Below are positions 17,027 to 25,825 of a stretch of 64,000 bases of DNA, piece after piece. This stretch comes from Haloarcula laminariae (GTDB lineage: Archaea; Halobacteriota; Halobacteria; Halobacteriales; Haloarculaceae), in NCBI RefSeq assembly GCF_025457605.1, contig NZ_JAMZFY010000001.1, positions 558,001 through 622,000 on the forward strand, given 5' to 3'. The notes beneath the pieces are model-generated. The model worked only from the letters and a program-made list of their open reading frames with translations, was not told the DNA's origin and did not search any database. The translations under genes and the position numbers were made by a program. Each line of letters opens with the position of its first letter. Within the stretch, counting starts at the first letter, position 1.

Positions 17027-20000
17027 ATGACGAACGATGCCACGAGCCGCGAACTGGTCGTCGGCGGCGCGGACATGCCCGTGCCGAGCGGCGCCATCGA
17101 AGTACTGTACGTCGACGCCGACGCGGCGGTCCGCGAGCGGACGCGGGCCGCGATGGCGGACCAGCGCGAGGGCCTCTCGGTAGCGAGTGTCGGTACCGTC
17201 GAGGCCGCCCGCGAGGTCGCGGCGGCGACGCCGCCGGCCTGCCTGGTCGTAGACCCCGCCGGACTCGCCGACGTCGAGTCGCTGTTGGGCGCCGTCGACG
17301 CGCCGGTCATCGTCTACACGGACCGGGACCCGACGGCGCTGAGCGACGCGCTCGCCGGCGCGATGCGGACGGTCGTCGAGAAGGGGTCGACGAACCGCGG
17401 CGCCTTCCTCGCGGAGAAGGTCATCAGCGCGGTCGACACCCCGACCACACGGAGCGAATACGCGCTCCAGCAGGCCCTGGCCGGCGTCAGGCGGCAGGCC
17501 GAGACCGGCCAGGCGGTGTTTCTCGTCGACGACGGCGATATCGTCTGGTCCAGTACGTCGCTGGTCGCGCTGGTCGGCACCAGCGACCCGCCGGCGAGCG
17601 ACGACATCTACGAGCGACTCGCCGCGCTCTGTGCGGACCGGAGCGGTGTCACCGCCGTCGAGCAGTTCGCCAGCGACCCGCCGGAGCCGGCGACCGTCCG
17701 GACCGGGACCGCGGCCAACGAGCGCCACCTCCTCCTGCAGCGGTATCCGCTGCCCGAGATGTCGGGGGCGACGACGCTCGTCCTGGTCAGGGACGTCACC
17801 GAGACCGCAGGCCGGGACGCCCGGCTCTCGATGCTGGAGCTGCTGACCGAGCAGGCACAGGACGGGCTGTACACCCTCGACGAGCGGGGCGTCATCGACT
17901 TCTGCAACGAGTCGTTCGCGCGGACGCTCGGCTACGAGCCGTCGGAACTGCGGGGCGAACACGCCCAGCGGACGCTCGCGGCCGGCGAACTGGAGAAGGG
18001 CCAGCGGACCATCGCGGAGCTGCTTTCCTCCGGGGCCGACAGCACGACGGTCGACCTGACCTTCCAGCGCAAGGACGGCACCGAGCTGGAGATGTCCATC
18101 CACTACACGCTCCTGTACGACCGAAACGGCGACTACAGCGGCCTGATGGGCGTCTCCCGCGACATCACCGACCGGATAGAGCGCGAGCGGGAACTGGAGC
18201 GGCGCAAGGAGCTGTTCGACGGGCTGGTCGACCACTTCCCCAACGGCGCGGTCTTCCTGTTCGACGACGAGCTGCGGTACACGATGGCCGGCGGGGACGA
18301 ATTCGAACGGCTCGGTAGCGACCCCGACGCGGTGCTCGGGGAGTCCCCCTCGGAGGCGTTCCCGCCGGAGAACGCGGACCGGCTGGAACGGGCCCAGCAG
18401 GCGGCCCTGTCGGGCGAGAAGCGCTCGTTTCACGTGACCCTCAGCCCGTCGGACGGCGCCGAGCGACACTACGAGGTCCAGACCATCCCAATACGGGACG
18501 GCGACGGCGCGGTCGTCTCCGGGATGGCCCTCGTCCAGAACGTCACCGAGCGCATCCGGCGGGAACGGGAGCTCGAACAGTCGAACACGCTGCTGTCGAC
18601 GCTGTTCGACGCGCTCCCGGTCGGCGTCCTCGTCGAGGACAGCGACCGGAGTGTCCTCACCGCGAACCAGCGGTTCGTCGACCTGTTCGACATCCCGGCG
18701 TCCCCCGACGACCTCGTCGGGACGCACAGCCCCGACACCGCCGAGGCCGTCGCCGACCAGTTCGCCGACCGGACGGCGTTCCTGACGGCGTTCGACCGGC
18801 TCGCCGACCGCCGCCGTCGCCGGCTCAACGAACACCTCGAACTGGCCGACGGGCGCGTCGTCCAGCGCAGTTACCTCCCGGTCGACCTCCCGACGGGGCC
18901 GGCGAACATCTGGCTCTACCGGGACATCACCGACCGCATCGAGCGCCAGCGGGAGCTCGAACAGACGACCGAGCGGCTCGAACTCGCCCTCCAGGGGGCC
19001 GAGCTCGGCGTCTGGGACTGGAACGTCGAGACCGGCGACGTCACGTTCGACGAGCGCTGGGCCGGGATGCTCGGCTACGATGCCTCGGAACTCGACCACC
19101 GCCTCGAGACGTGGGAGGAGCTCGTCCACCCCGAGGACTTCGAGCGGGCCTGGAGTACTATCGACGCCCACCTGGCCGGCGAGACCGACATCTACCACTG
19201 CGAGTACCGGATGCGGACCAGGGACGGCGACTACCGCTGGATTCGCGATATCGGCCGCGCCGTCGACCGCGACGACGGGCGGCCCCTGCGTGCCGTCGGT
19301 ATCCACCGGGACATCACCGAGCGAAAGGAGCGCCAGCGCGAACTCGAGACACAGCGCGACGAACTGGCGACGCTCGCGCAGGTCCACGGCCTCATCCACG
19401 ACGTCATCGGCGCGCTGGGGTCGGCGGCGACCCGGTCCGACATCGAGGAGACGGTGTGTGACCGCCTCGTCGAGTCCGACCTCTACCAGTTCGCGTGGAT
19501 TGGCGAGCGCGAGGGGGCGAGCGCGCGACTCGGGGCCGAGACCGTCGCCGGGGACGACGACGGCTACCTCGATATCGTCTCCCAGCGCTCCACGGCCGGC
19601 GACGAGACCCCCGGGGCGGAAGCGATTCGGACCGGCGAGACCCAGGTCGTCCACGACATCGAAACCGACGAGCGGGTCGCGCCCTGGCGCGACGCGGCGC
19701 TGGCCCGGGAGTTCCGCTCGGCGCTCATGGTTCCGCTGTGCCACGACGAGGCCATCCACGGGGTCCTCGCGGTGTACGCGAACCGCCCCGAGGCGTTCAG
19801 CGAGCGGGCCGTCGAGGCCTTCACCGTGCTCGGCGAGATGGTCGGGTTCGCGTACACGGCCGTCCAGAACCGGCAGCTGCTGGTCCACGACCGCGTCGTC
19901 GAGATGGAGTTCCGGTCGACGTCGCCCGACGCCTACCCGCTGGGCGTGGCCGCCGCCCACGACTGCGTCCTCCGGGGGTCCGGCAGCGTCGACCTCGGTG

Positions 20001-20539
20001 ATGAGGTCCTGGTCTACCTCTCCGTCGAGGGGGCGTCCCCGGCGGACGTGCTGGCCGACCTCCGTGACCACGAACTGATTCTGGACGGGCGCGTCATCCG
20101 CGCTGACGGGGACAGCGGCGTCGTCGAACTCAGCGCGACGCGCTCGTATCACTCCGTCCTGCTCGACGTCGGCGTCAGGCCTCTCGCCCTCGTGGCCGAC
20201 GGCGAGGAACTCAGCGTCACCGTCGAAGCGCCCCTCGACGCCGAACCCCGGGCCATACTCGATACGCTGTCGGAGCACGCACCCGGCTTCGAGCTGGTGG
20301 TCAAGCAGGCCCGCGAGCGCAAGCCGACAGTTGCGGACGACAGCGTGTCCCTGCGAGCGGAACTGACCGACCGACAACGGGACGTGCTCCGCTCGGCGTA
20401 CCTCGCGGGGTACTACGAGTGGCCCCGGGACACGACCGCCGAAGAGCTGGCCGAAACGCTCGATATCGCCTCGTCGACGCTGCACCAGCATCTCCGGCGG
20501 GCCGAGCGCAACCTGCTGGACAGGATACTTGAGAACTGA
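17027..20539 (+). CDS. Bat-like multi-PAS/GAF sensor with HTH_10 domain (bacterio-opsin activator family)
   Basis: A 1170-residue soluble sensor-transcription factor. Domains in order: a receiver-like domain (about 24-115) that has lost obvious phosphorylation residues; a degenerate PAS-like segment (about 130-250); four PAS domains (about 265-385, 391-505, 519-640, 646-765), three of them closed by DITDR or DITER-type ends; a GAF domain (about 785-935); the Bat-specific domain (about 957-1100); and a C-terminal helix-turn-helix (about 1113-1165, LTDRQRDVLRSAYLAGYYEW and AETLDIASSTLHQHLRRAER). There is no histidine kinase domain, so it probably binds DNA itself in response to light, oxygen or redox. 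It lies upstream of halorhodopsin, whose promoter carries a Bat-like site. It is much longer than Halobacterium Bat. Confidence 0.9.
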   Translation: MTNDATSRELVVGGADMPVPSGAIEVLYVDADAAVRERTRAAMADQREGLSVASVGTVEAAREVAAATPPACLVVDPAGLADVESLLGAVDAPVIVYTDRDPTALSDALAGAMRTVVEKGSTNRGAFLAEKVISAVDTPTTRSEYALQQALAGVRRQAETGQAVFLVDDGDIVWSSTSLVALVGTSDPPASDDIYERLAALCADRSGVTAVEQFASDPPEPATVRTGTAANERHLLLQRYPLPEMSGATTLVLVRDVTETAGRDARLSMLELLTEQAQDGLYTLDERGVIDFCNESFARTLGYEPSELRGEHAQRTLAAGELEKGQRTIAELLSSGADSTTVDLTFQRKDGTELEMSIHYTLLYDRNGDYSGLMGVSRDITDRIERERELERRKELFDGLVDHFPNGAVFLFDDELRYTMAGGDEFERLGSDPDAVLGESPSEAFPPENADRLERAQQAALSGEKRSFHVTLSPSDGAERHYEVQTIPIRDGDGAVVSGMALVQNVTERIRRERELEQSNTLLSTLFDALPVGVLVEDSDRSVLTANQRFVDLFDIPASPDDLVGTHSPDTAEAVADQFADRTAFLTAFDRLADRRRRRLNEHLELADGRVVQRSYLPVDLPTGPANIWLYRDITDRIERQRELEQTTERLELALQGAELGVWDWNVETGDVTFDERWAGMLGYDASELDHRLETWEELVHPEDFERAWSTIDAHLAGETDIYHCEYRMRTRDGDYRWIRDIGRAVDRDDGRPLRAVGIHRDITERKERQRELETQRDELATLAQVHGLIHDVIGALGSAATRSDIEETVCDRLVESDLYQFAWIGEREGASARLGAETVAGDDDGYLDIVSQRSTAGDETPGAEAIRTGETQVVHDIETDERVAPWRDAALAREFRSALMVPLCHDEAIHGVLAVYANRPEAFSERAVEAFTVLGEMVGFAYTAVQNRQLLVHDRVVEMEFRSTSPDAYPLGVAAAHDCVLRGSGSVDLGDEVLVYLSVEGASPADVLADLRDHELILDGRVIRADGDSGVVELSATRSYHSVLLDVGVRPLALVADGEELSVTVEAPLDAEPRAILDTLSEHAPGFELVVKQARERKPTVADDSVSLRAELTDRQRDVLRSAYLAGYYEWPRDTTAEELAETLDIASSTLHQHLRRAERNLLDRILEN

Positions 20540-20564
20540 GGGGACACCGTCTGTTCGAAGGAAA

Positions 20565-20580
20565 ACCTAGTTATCTAGGT
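20565..20580. promoter_or_regulatory. Palindromic Bat-site-like element upstream of the DUF7344-like gene
   Basis: ACCTAG (20565-20570), TTAT, CTAGGT (20575-20580) is a perfect inverted repeat. Its first 15 bases read ACC-N7-CT-A-GG, one base away from the ACC-N7-TTnGG core reported for the bacterio-opsin upstream activating sequence. It lies 44 bases before the ATG of the small HTH gene. It could alternatively be part of the 3' end of the bat-like transcript. Confidence 0.45.
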
Positions 20581-20623
20581 GTGCTGTTGATACCCCCGAC
20601 GGGCGTTGACACGACATGCGAGC

Positions 20624-21028
20624 ATGAGCGACCAGCAAAACAGCCCGCGCGGCGACCAGTGGCGCGGGATGACTCCCCAGAACCGCGGCCTCGACACCCC
20701 GATGATAGACGACGTGTTCGAGGCGCTGTCGGACTGGCGGCGGCGAGCGGTCTGTCGCTATCTGGTGACCTGCGAGGACACCGGTGTCGACGTCGAGACG
20801 CTCTCGACAGCCGTCGCCCGACAGGGGCAAGCCAGCGGGGTCACCGACTCGGAGACCACCGTCGACTCCGTCGAGCGGGCCCTGGTCGAGACCCACCTGC
20901 CCGAACTGGACCGGCTCGGCCTGCTCGACTTCGACGAGCGGAGCCGCGCCGTTCACTACTGGGGCCAGGCCACCGTCGAGAAGTGGGCCGAACACGCCGA
21001 GACCGTCAGCCGGGACGGAGAGTTCTGA
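20624..21028 (+). CDS. Small winged-helix-like regulator (DUF7344-type), 134 residues
   Basis: The start ATG at 20624 gives MSDQQNSPRGDQWRGMTPQN. The core is LDTPMIDDVFEALSDWRRRA, then VCRYLV and a helix-strand unit ending ETHLPELDRLGLLDFDERSR. This is the layout of the haloarchaeal DUF7344 winged-helix family. It is placed between the Bat-like sensor and halorhodopsin, which makes it a candidate accessory regulator of phototrophy, but no function is established. Confidence 0.75.
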   Translation: MSDQQNSPRGDQWRGMTPQNRGLDTPMIDDVFEALSDWRRRAVCRYLVTCEDTGVDVETLSTAVARQGQASGVTDSETTVDSVERALVETHLPELDRLGLLDFDERSRAVHYWGQATVEKWAEHAETVSRDGEF

Positions 21029-21165
21029 CCACCGCCGGGTTCCCGCCGACCCTCCACCACCTACGGACCCGAACCGATGGGTACTGCGGTATCGAGCACT
21101 TCAGTGGGAGTGGTGCCGATTCCGGACTGGTACGGCCGTTATCGAATCGGATGTCCGACGGCCGC

Positions 21166-21198
21166 ACCTATAGAGTTGGGGTAGGCGGATTTACGTAC
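21166..21198 (+). promoter_or_regulatory. Halorhodopsin promoter with Bat-type upstream activating sequence
   Basis: At 21166-21180 the sequence is ACC-TATAGAG-TTGGG, which fits the ACC-N7-TTnGG core recalled from the Halobacterium bop regulon (consensus ACCcnactagTTnGG). Ten bases later, ATTTACGT (21190-21197) is a TATA-like element about 22-29 bases before the ATG at 21219. This predicts a nearly leaderless transcript, as for bop. Confidence 0.6.
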
Positions 21199-21218
21199 TC
21201 GCCGTCATATTCAGGCGC

Positions 21219-22022
21219 ATGTCAGCACTAACCGCGGCACTGCTTCAGGCCACCCAGGCCGAGGCCGTAGACGCGATACAGAGTGACGTGTTGCTGTCGT
21301 CGTCTCTCTGGGTCAACATCGCGCTCGCCGGCTTCTCGGCGCTCCTGTTCGTGTACATGGGTCGAAACGTGACCGACTCCCGGGCGAAGTTCATTTTCGC
21401 CGCGACGCTGCTGATTCCGCTGGTCTCCATCTCCAGTTACACCGGGCTCGTCTCGGGGTTGACGGTCGGGTTCATCGAGATGCCGGCTGGCCACGCGCTG
21501 GCCGGCGAGGAAGTGATGAGCCAGTGGGGCCGCTACCTGACCTGGGCGCTGTCGACGCCGATGATACTGCTGGCGCTCGGACTGCTGGCGAAGGTCGACA
21601 CCCCCGATCTCTTTACCGTCATCGCGGCCGATATCGGGATGTGTATCACCGGGCTCGCGGCCGCGCTCGTCACCTCGTCGTACGCTCTCCGGTGGGTCTT
21701 CTATCTCATCAGCTGTGCCTTTTTCGTCGTGGTGCTGTACGCCGTCCTCATCGAGTGGCCCGAGGCCGCTGCCGCGGCCGGGACCGACGAGATATTCGGC
21801 ACCCTCCGAGCCCTGACCGTCGTGCTGTGGCTCGGCTACCCGATCATCTGGGCGCTGGGCGTCGAGGGACTCGCACTCGTCCAGAGCGTGGGTATCACCT
21901 CGTGGGGCTACTCGGCGCTGGACATCGGCGCGAAGTACGTCTTCGCGTACCTGCTCCTGCGCTGGGTCGCGGCCAACGAGGAGGTCGTCTCCGAGGCGCG
22001 CACCGCTCCGGTCGACGACTGA
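21219..22022 (+). CDS. hop: Halorhodopsin, light-driven chloride pump
   Basis: A 267-residue seven-helix retinal protein. Helix C reads RYLTWALSTPMILLALGLL: Arg105, Thr108, Ser112 and Ala119 replace bacteriorhodopsin Arg82, Asp85, Thr89 and Asp96. This is the halorhodopsin pattern and rules out a proton pump. Retinal would attach to Lys239, with Asp235 as part of the counter-ion (ALDIGAKYVFAYLLLRW). The halorhodopsin loop EMPAGHALAGEEVMSQWG is present. No brp/blh or carotenoid genes lie in the window, so retinal must be made from elsewhere. The promoter carries a Bat-like site and the Bat-like gene is upstream. Confidence 0.96.
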   Translation: MSALTAALLQATQAEAVDAIQSDVLLSSSLWVNIALAGFSALLFVYMGRNVTDSRAKFIFAATLLIPLVSISSYTGLVSGLTVGFIEMPAGHALAGEEVMSQWGRYLTWALSTPMILLALGLLAKVDTPDLFTVIAADIGMCITGLAAALVTSSYALRWVFYLISCAFFVVVLYAVLIEWPEAAAAAGTDEIFGTLRALTVVLWLGYPIIWALGVEGLALVQSVGITSWGYSALDIGAKYVFAYLLLRWVAANEEVVSEARTAPVDD

Positions 22023-22180
22023 CTGGGCCGCTCTCCGGGCGACGACTCGTCCGGTGGCGGATACAGAACAGCCCTCCGACGGTCTCGAACCGCTGCGAGA
22101 CAGAGCGACGCTACGGGGAGAGTCGCTGGCGGTCCTGCGACGCTCGCTTCGCTCCCGTCGCTGGCTCTCAGGTCTTCGCC

Positions 22181-23485
22181 CTACGGGCTCAGACGCTGAC
22201 GATCTCGCGGGAAGAGGACAGCCTCGCGGATGTTCTCCAGCCCGAGCATCGTCATGACAAGCCGTTCGCCGCCGAGCCCCCAGCCCGCGTGGGGCGGCAT
22301 GCCGTACCTGAACATCTTGGTGTAGTAGTCGAACGCTTCGGGGTCCAGTCCCTGCTGTTCGAACCCTTCGACGAGGCGGTCGAAGCGGTGTTCGCGCTGG
22401 CCGCCGGAGACCAGTTCCATCGACGGGTGCATCATGTCGAAGCCCGTCGATATCTCTTCGTCGTCGTCGTGGTCCTTGATGTAGAACGGCTTGATCTCGC
22501 TCGGCCAGTCGGTGATGAAGTAGTGTTCGCCGACCTCCTGGCCGAGGACGTGTTCGGCCTCCGTCGAGAGGTCGTCGCCCCAGACCAGCGGCTCGTCCAG
22601 CTCGCCGGTGGCGTTGATCTCATCGAGGGCCTCCTGGTAGCTCAGACGCGGGAAGTCGCCCTCGGGCGCCGAGAACTCCTCGTCGAGCCCGAGCGCTTCG
22701 AGTTCGTCCTGACAGTTCTGTGCGACGCCCTCATAGGCCGCCTTCACGACGTGTTCGCAGGCGTCCATCGCCTCCGTGTGGTCGTAGAAGGCCGACTCGA
22801 AGTCGATGCTGGTGGCCTCGTTGAGGTGCCGGGGCGTGTTGTGTTCCTCGGCGCGGAAGATCGGCCCGATTTCGAAGACCCGCTCCAGGCCGGAGCCGAC
22901 CATCAGCTGCTTGAACAGCTGCGGGCTCTGGTTCATGAACGCTTCCTGACCGAAGTAGGTGATGGGGAACAGCTCGGTGCCGCCTTCCGTCCCCGTGGCG
23001 ACGATTTTCGGCGTGTTGATCTCCGTACCGCCCAGCTCCCGGAACGCCTCCCGGACCGAGCGAAGCACTTCGGCGCGGATCTCGAAGATGGCCTTGACCT
23101 CCTCCTTCCGGAGGTCGAGGGTGCGGTTGTCGAGCCGCGTCGGCAGCTCGGCGTCGACCTTGCCGGATGGGTCGAGGGGCAGTTCGGGGTCGGCCTCGGA
23201 GATCACGTCGACGCTCTCGGGCGTGACCTCGACGCCGGTCGGGGCGCGCGGCTCCTCCTCGACATCGCCCGTGACCGAGATGACCGATTCACGCTGGACG
23301 TTCAGCCCCGTCTCGACCAGCTCGTCGTCCATCTCGTCTTTCTCGAACTTGACCTGAATCTTGCCGGTCGTGTCCCGGAGGATGAGGAAGGCGATACCAC
23401 CGAGGTCGCGGATCTCGTGGACCCAGCCGGCGGCGGTGACGGTGTCGCCCGGCTCGGCGTCTGCGGTGTAGGTTCGGTCGTCCAT
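22181..23485 (-). CDS. aspS: Aspartyl-tRNA synthetase (archaeal type)
   Basis: A 434-residue class II synthetase. The N-terminal OB-fold anticodon domain (about 1-105) opens [20 protein letters not shown]. The catalytic core has motif 2 [20 protein letters not shown] and motif 3 [19 protein letters not shown]. Length fits archaeal AspRS. In archaea without AsnRS this enzyme also charges tRNA-Asn for amidation by GatCAB, whose GatB is encoded at 30073-31587; whether this one is non-discriminating is inferred only. Confidence 0.95.
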   Translation of the reverse strand: MDDRTYTADAEPGDTVTAAGWVHEIRDLGGIAFLILRDTTGKIQVKFEKDEMDDELVETGLNVQRESVISVTGDVEEEPRAPTGVEVTPESVDVISEADPELPLDPSGKVDAELPTRLDNRTLDLRKEEVKAIFEIRAEVLRSVREAFRELGGTEINTPKIVATGTEGGTELFPITYFGQEAFMNQSPQLFKQLMVGSGLERVFEIGPIFRAEEHNTPRHLNEATSIDFESAFYDHTEAMDACEHVVKAAYEGVAQNCQDELEALGLDEEFSAPEGDFPRLSYQEALDEINATGELDEPLVWGDDLSTEAEHVLGQEVGEHYFITDWPSEIKPFYIKDHDDDEEISTGFDMMHPSMELVSGGQREHRFDRLVEGFEQQGLDPEAFDYYTKMFRYGMPPHAGWGLGGERLVMTMLGLENIREAVLFPRDRQRLSP

Positions 23486-23524
23486 GGGGGTGGATTCTGA
23501 GTCCCCGGACTTAAGGACAGTCTT

Positions 23525-23665
23525 TCTGTGCGAGACGCCGAACGCAGTGAGGCGTCTCGTAATTGCGAGCGGGAGCGAAGCGACACGCGAGCAGGGAGTC
23601 GTTCTGTGGCCTCGAAAGCGAGTGCCACGGCAGGGGTGACCTCGAAAACGAGCGCCACGGCGTCG
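23525..23665. repeat. Hairpins and a 30-bp-period tandem duplication between aspS and the GGGP synthase gene
   Basis: A hairpin with 8-bp arms (GAGACGCC and GGCGTCTC) lies near 23532-23558. Two near-identical blocks, CTCGAAAGCGAGTGCCACGG at 23611-23630 and the same with two changes at 23641-23660, repeat with a 30-bp period. Each block contains its own short inverted repeat (CTCG and CGAG). No coding frame is convincing here. Confidence 0.6.
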
Positions 23666-23739
23666 GCAACCGCCGCTTCGCAGGGACAACGAGAATATCG
23701 GCTTCGCTGTGCCGGCGGACGCGTCTAAAACGCGGTCGC

Positions 23740-24459
23740 TTACTCGGTCGGCGTGGCCGCTTTGGCGTCCTGTGCGCCCTCGACGGTCTCGCGGACCGCC
23801 TCGCTCCCCTCGTCGTGGACCAGGTCGCCGACGACGATGGTGTCGGCGTGTTGGGCCATCGTATGGGCCGACTCGTAGTCGTGGATGCCGCCGCCGTAGA
23901 ACAGCGTCGCGTCGTCGAGGATGTCGGCCGCGGCGGCGACCTTCTCGGTGTCGCCCAGCATGCCCGAGTACTCGACGTAGACGATCTCCTGGCCGAGCAG
24001 GTGTTCGGCGGCCTCGGCGTAGGCGGCGACCTCGTCGGCCTCCAGGTCGCAGTTGGCCTGCGTGTACGTGGCCACGGAGGCGTCGGGGTTCATCACGATG
24101 TAGGCCTCGGTGAAGGTCCGGGACCAGTCTATCTCGTCGTCGATACGAATCCACTCCTTGTGGGCGCCGGTGACCCAGGTCACGTCGCCGGCGTTCATCA
24201 CCACCGGAATCAGGTAGCCGTCGTGGCGGTCGCTGTGGACGACCGACGCCGGGTTCGACGGTTCGATGTAGACGGGGATGTCGTGTTTGCCACACGCGTC
24301 GACGACCCGCTTCATCTTCTCCTCGGTCATCCCGGTCGTGCCGCCGACCTCGATGGCGTCGGTGCCCGTGGCGGCCACGTCCTCGTAGGTCTCGTCGGCG
24401 TACAGTGTCTTGTCCGGGTCGATTTTGGTGATGTGGTCCCAGTCCGCCCAGTCGCTCAT
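23740..24459 (-). CDS. Geranylgeranylglyceryl phosphate synthase (PcrB-type)
   Basis: A 239-residue TIM-barrel prenyltransferase that forms the first ether bond of archaeal membrane lipids from glycerol 1-phosphate and geranylgeranyl diphosphate. It starts [19 protein letters not shown]. Family motifs are [25 protein letters not shown] and [13 protein letters not shown], ending with [11 protein letters not shown]. Upstream in-frame starts exist, but their extra residues are basic and low in complexity. Confidence 0.93.
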   Translation of the reverse strand: MSDWADWDHITKIDPDKTLYADETYEDVAATGTDAIEVGGTTGMTEEKMKRVVDACGKHDIPVYIEPSNPASVVHSDRHDGYLIPVVMNAGDVTWVTGAHKEWIRIDDEIDWSRTFTEAYIVMNPDASVATYTQANCDLEADEVAAYAEAAEHLLGQEIVYVEYSGMLGDTEKVAAAADILDDATLFYGGGIHDYESAHTMAQHADTIVVGDLVHDEGSEAVRETVEGAQDAKAATPTE

Positions 24460-24589
24460 ACGGATGGGACGTTTGCCTGTCGGCATAACGGCTTCGGATG
24501 GGCGAACCCGACGCCCCGGTGGTCCGCCGACCCGTGCAGGCGGCCGGCTGACCGTCACGGCTTAGCCGCTCCCGGTACTGTCCCGACAC

Positions 24590-24988
24590 ATGCACCAGCT
24601 GACCACTGTCGAGCAGGTCCACGAGGAGGGGTCGTACCTGTTCACCGCCGCGGACCCCTACGGCGACCCGGAGGAGATAATCGTGGTGCCCTGCGGGGAC
24701 GGCGTCGAGGCGTGGGTCAACCGCTGTACCCACGAGAACCAGCGGTTCGACACCGGCCGCGGGGTGCCGATGCGCGACGGCGAGATAATCTGTCCCCGCC
24801 ACGGCTCGCTGTTCGACGCCTGCGGGGGCGACTGCGACAACGGCGAGGCGGCCGGGACGACGCTGCCCGACATCGATATCGCCGAGCGTCACGGTACCGT
24901 CTTCCTCATCGACGACGACTACGAGTTCTCCCACGAGGGCGGTATCGACGACGACGGCCCGAGTTCCACGTCGCATCTGCAGCTGTAG
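24590..24988 (+). CDS. Rieske [2Fe-2S] domain protein
   Basis: A 132-residue soluble ferredoxin-like protein. The two cluster-binding boxes are CTHENQRF (C-x-H) and [13 protein letters not shown] (C-x2-H). There is no membrane anchor, unlike respiratory Rieske proteins. Such small Rieske proteins usually pass electrons to oxygenases or other redox enzymes; no partner is adjacent. The gene is divergent from the GGGP synthase gene. Confidence 0.9.
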   Translation: MHQLTTVEQVHEEGSYLFTAADPYGDPEEIIVVPCGDGVEAWVNRCTHENQRFDTGRGVPMRDGEIICPRHGSLFDACGGDCDNGEAAGTTLPDIDIAERHGTVFLIDDDYEFSHEGGIDDDGPSSTSHLQL

Positions 24989-24996
24989 CGGTCGGT

Positions 24997-25019
24997 GTGA
25001 ATACGATGGGTCTATTCAC
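24997..25019. terminator. Hairpin downstream of the Rieske gene
   Basis: GTGAATA (24997-25003) and TATTCAC (25013-25019) form a 7-bp stem with a 9-base loop, starting 8 bases after the Rieske stop codon. No strong T-run follows, so termination is plausible rather than shown. Confidence 0.35.
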
Positions 25020-25150
25020 GGAAGCTCTGACAGTCACTTGGTCAGTGTAGCGATACAGTGAACGACGAGGTCTACCAGCTGTCGGAGAACGACTAGAACC
25101 GTCATGCAAAACTTCTGTCTCGCGCCGCAGTCGCGCGCTTTATACAGTAT

Positions 25151-25687
25151 TCACCGGAGTGTTACGTTCTCGACGAGGATTATCTTCACACCTTGAATCT
25201 CGCCGATCTTCTCGACCGTTCCCTCGAAACTGATTCGTTCACCGTCGTGGAATTCGTCTACGTCACCTCTCGGCTGAGCGTTCTTCAACATAAACGGACG
25301 CGAGCCCGATGCGTCGTCGTAGAATACACGAAAGCCCTCGTACTCTTCCTGATAGGGCTCGTAATATTTCACATCGTTCGCCGCAATCTGCTTGCCTACC
25401 CACTCGTTAGGGTTCTCAGTAACCGTACGATAATCCGAAAGCGAGTCGATTAGATACCCTGACGCTGGCTCGGTGGTCGCAGTCGGCTTTTCGGACCCAG
25501 AGTCCGCATCTGTGGGCGTTGTCTCCCCGTCAGTGTCCGCACTCTCCTCCCCTGGCGGAGTCGGTGAGTCTGCATCAGCTGAGGTCGAGTTCCCCTCGCC
25601 GCCAGAGCATCCCGCTAGACCGGTCACCACGGCACTCCCGCCGAGTGCGATGAATCGTCGCCGATTGAGCTGGCTTCTACCCGACAT
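25151..25687 (-). CDS. Tat-exported lipoprotein with OB-fold-like C-terminal domain
   Basis: A 178-residue protein. The N-terminus has a twin-arginine signal (NRRRFIALGGSAVVTGLAGC) ending in a lipobox, so it is predicted to be exported by Tat and lipid-anchored. A Thr/Ser/Asp-rich linker (about 30-75) is followed by a folded domain (about 80-178; WVGKQIAANDVKYYEP, GERISFEGTVEKIGEIQGVK) resembling small OB folds. Base composition is lower in GC than the neighbours. Function is unknown. Confidence 0.78.
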   Translation of the reverse strand: MSGRSQLNRRRFIALGGSAVVTGLAGCSGGEGNSTSADADSPTPPGEESADTDGETTPTDADSGSEKPTATTEPASGYLIDSLSDYRTVTENPNEWVGKQIAANDVKYYEPYQEEYEGFRVFYDDASGSRPFMLKNAQPRGDVDEFHDGERISFEGTVEKIGEIQGVKIILVENVTLR

Positions 25688-25825
25688 AAAAGCCTCCGAG
25701 CACCGTCGAGATTAAAAGCGCTCCGAAAGTGCAGTGATGGGGACGAGCCAGCCATCTTCTGTACCGATTGGTATCGTATCTACGACGGAATTGACGACCA
25801 CGACAAAAATGGGGCAATCTCGCCT

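Noticed and set aside
16982-20491. 1169-codon open frame on the minus strand
   Set aside because: It is antisense to the Bat-like gene, whose domains are clear. Long antisense frames are expected in GC-rich DNA with strong third-position bias.
22054-22257. 67-codon frame after halorhodopsin
   Set aside because: It overlaps the 3' end of aspS and has irregular composition, with no promoter or start signal.
23611-23660. Possible CRISPR array
   Set aside because: Only two repeat units are present, with no unique spacers of regular size and no cas genes.
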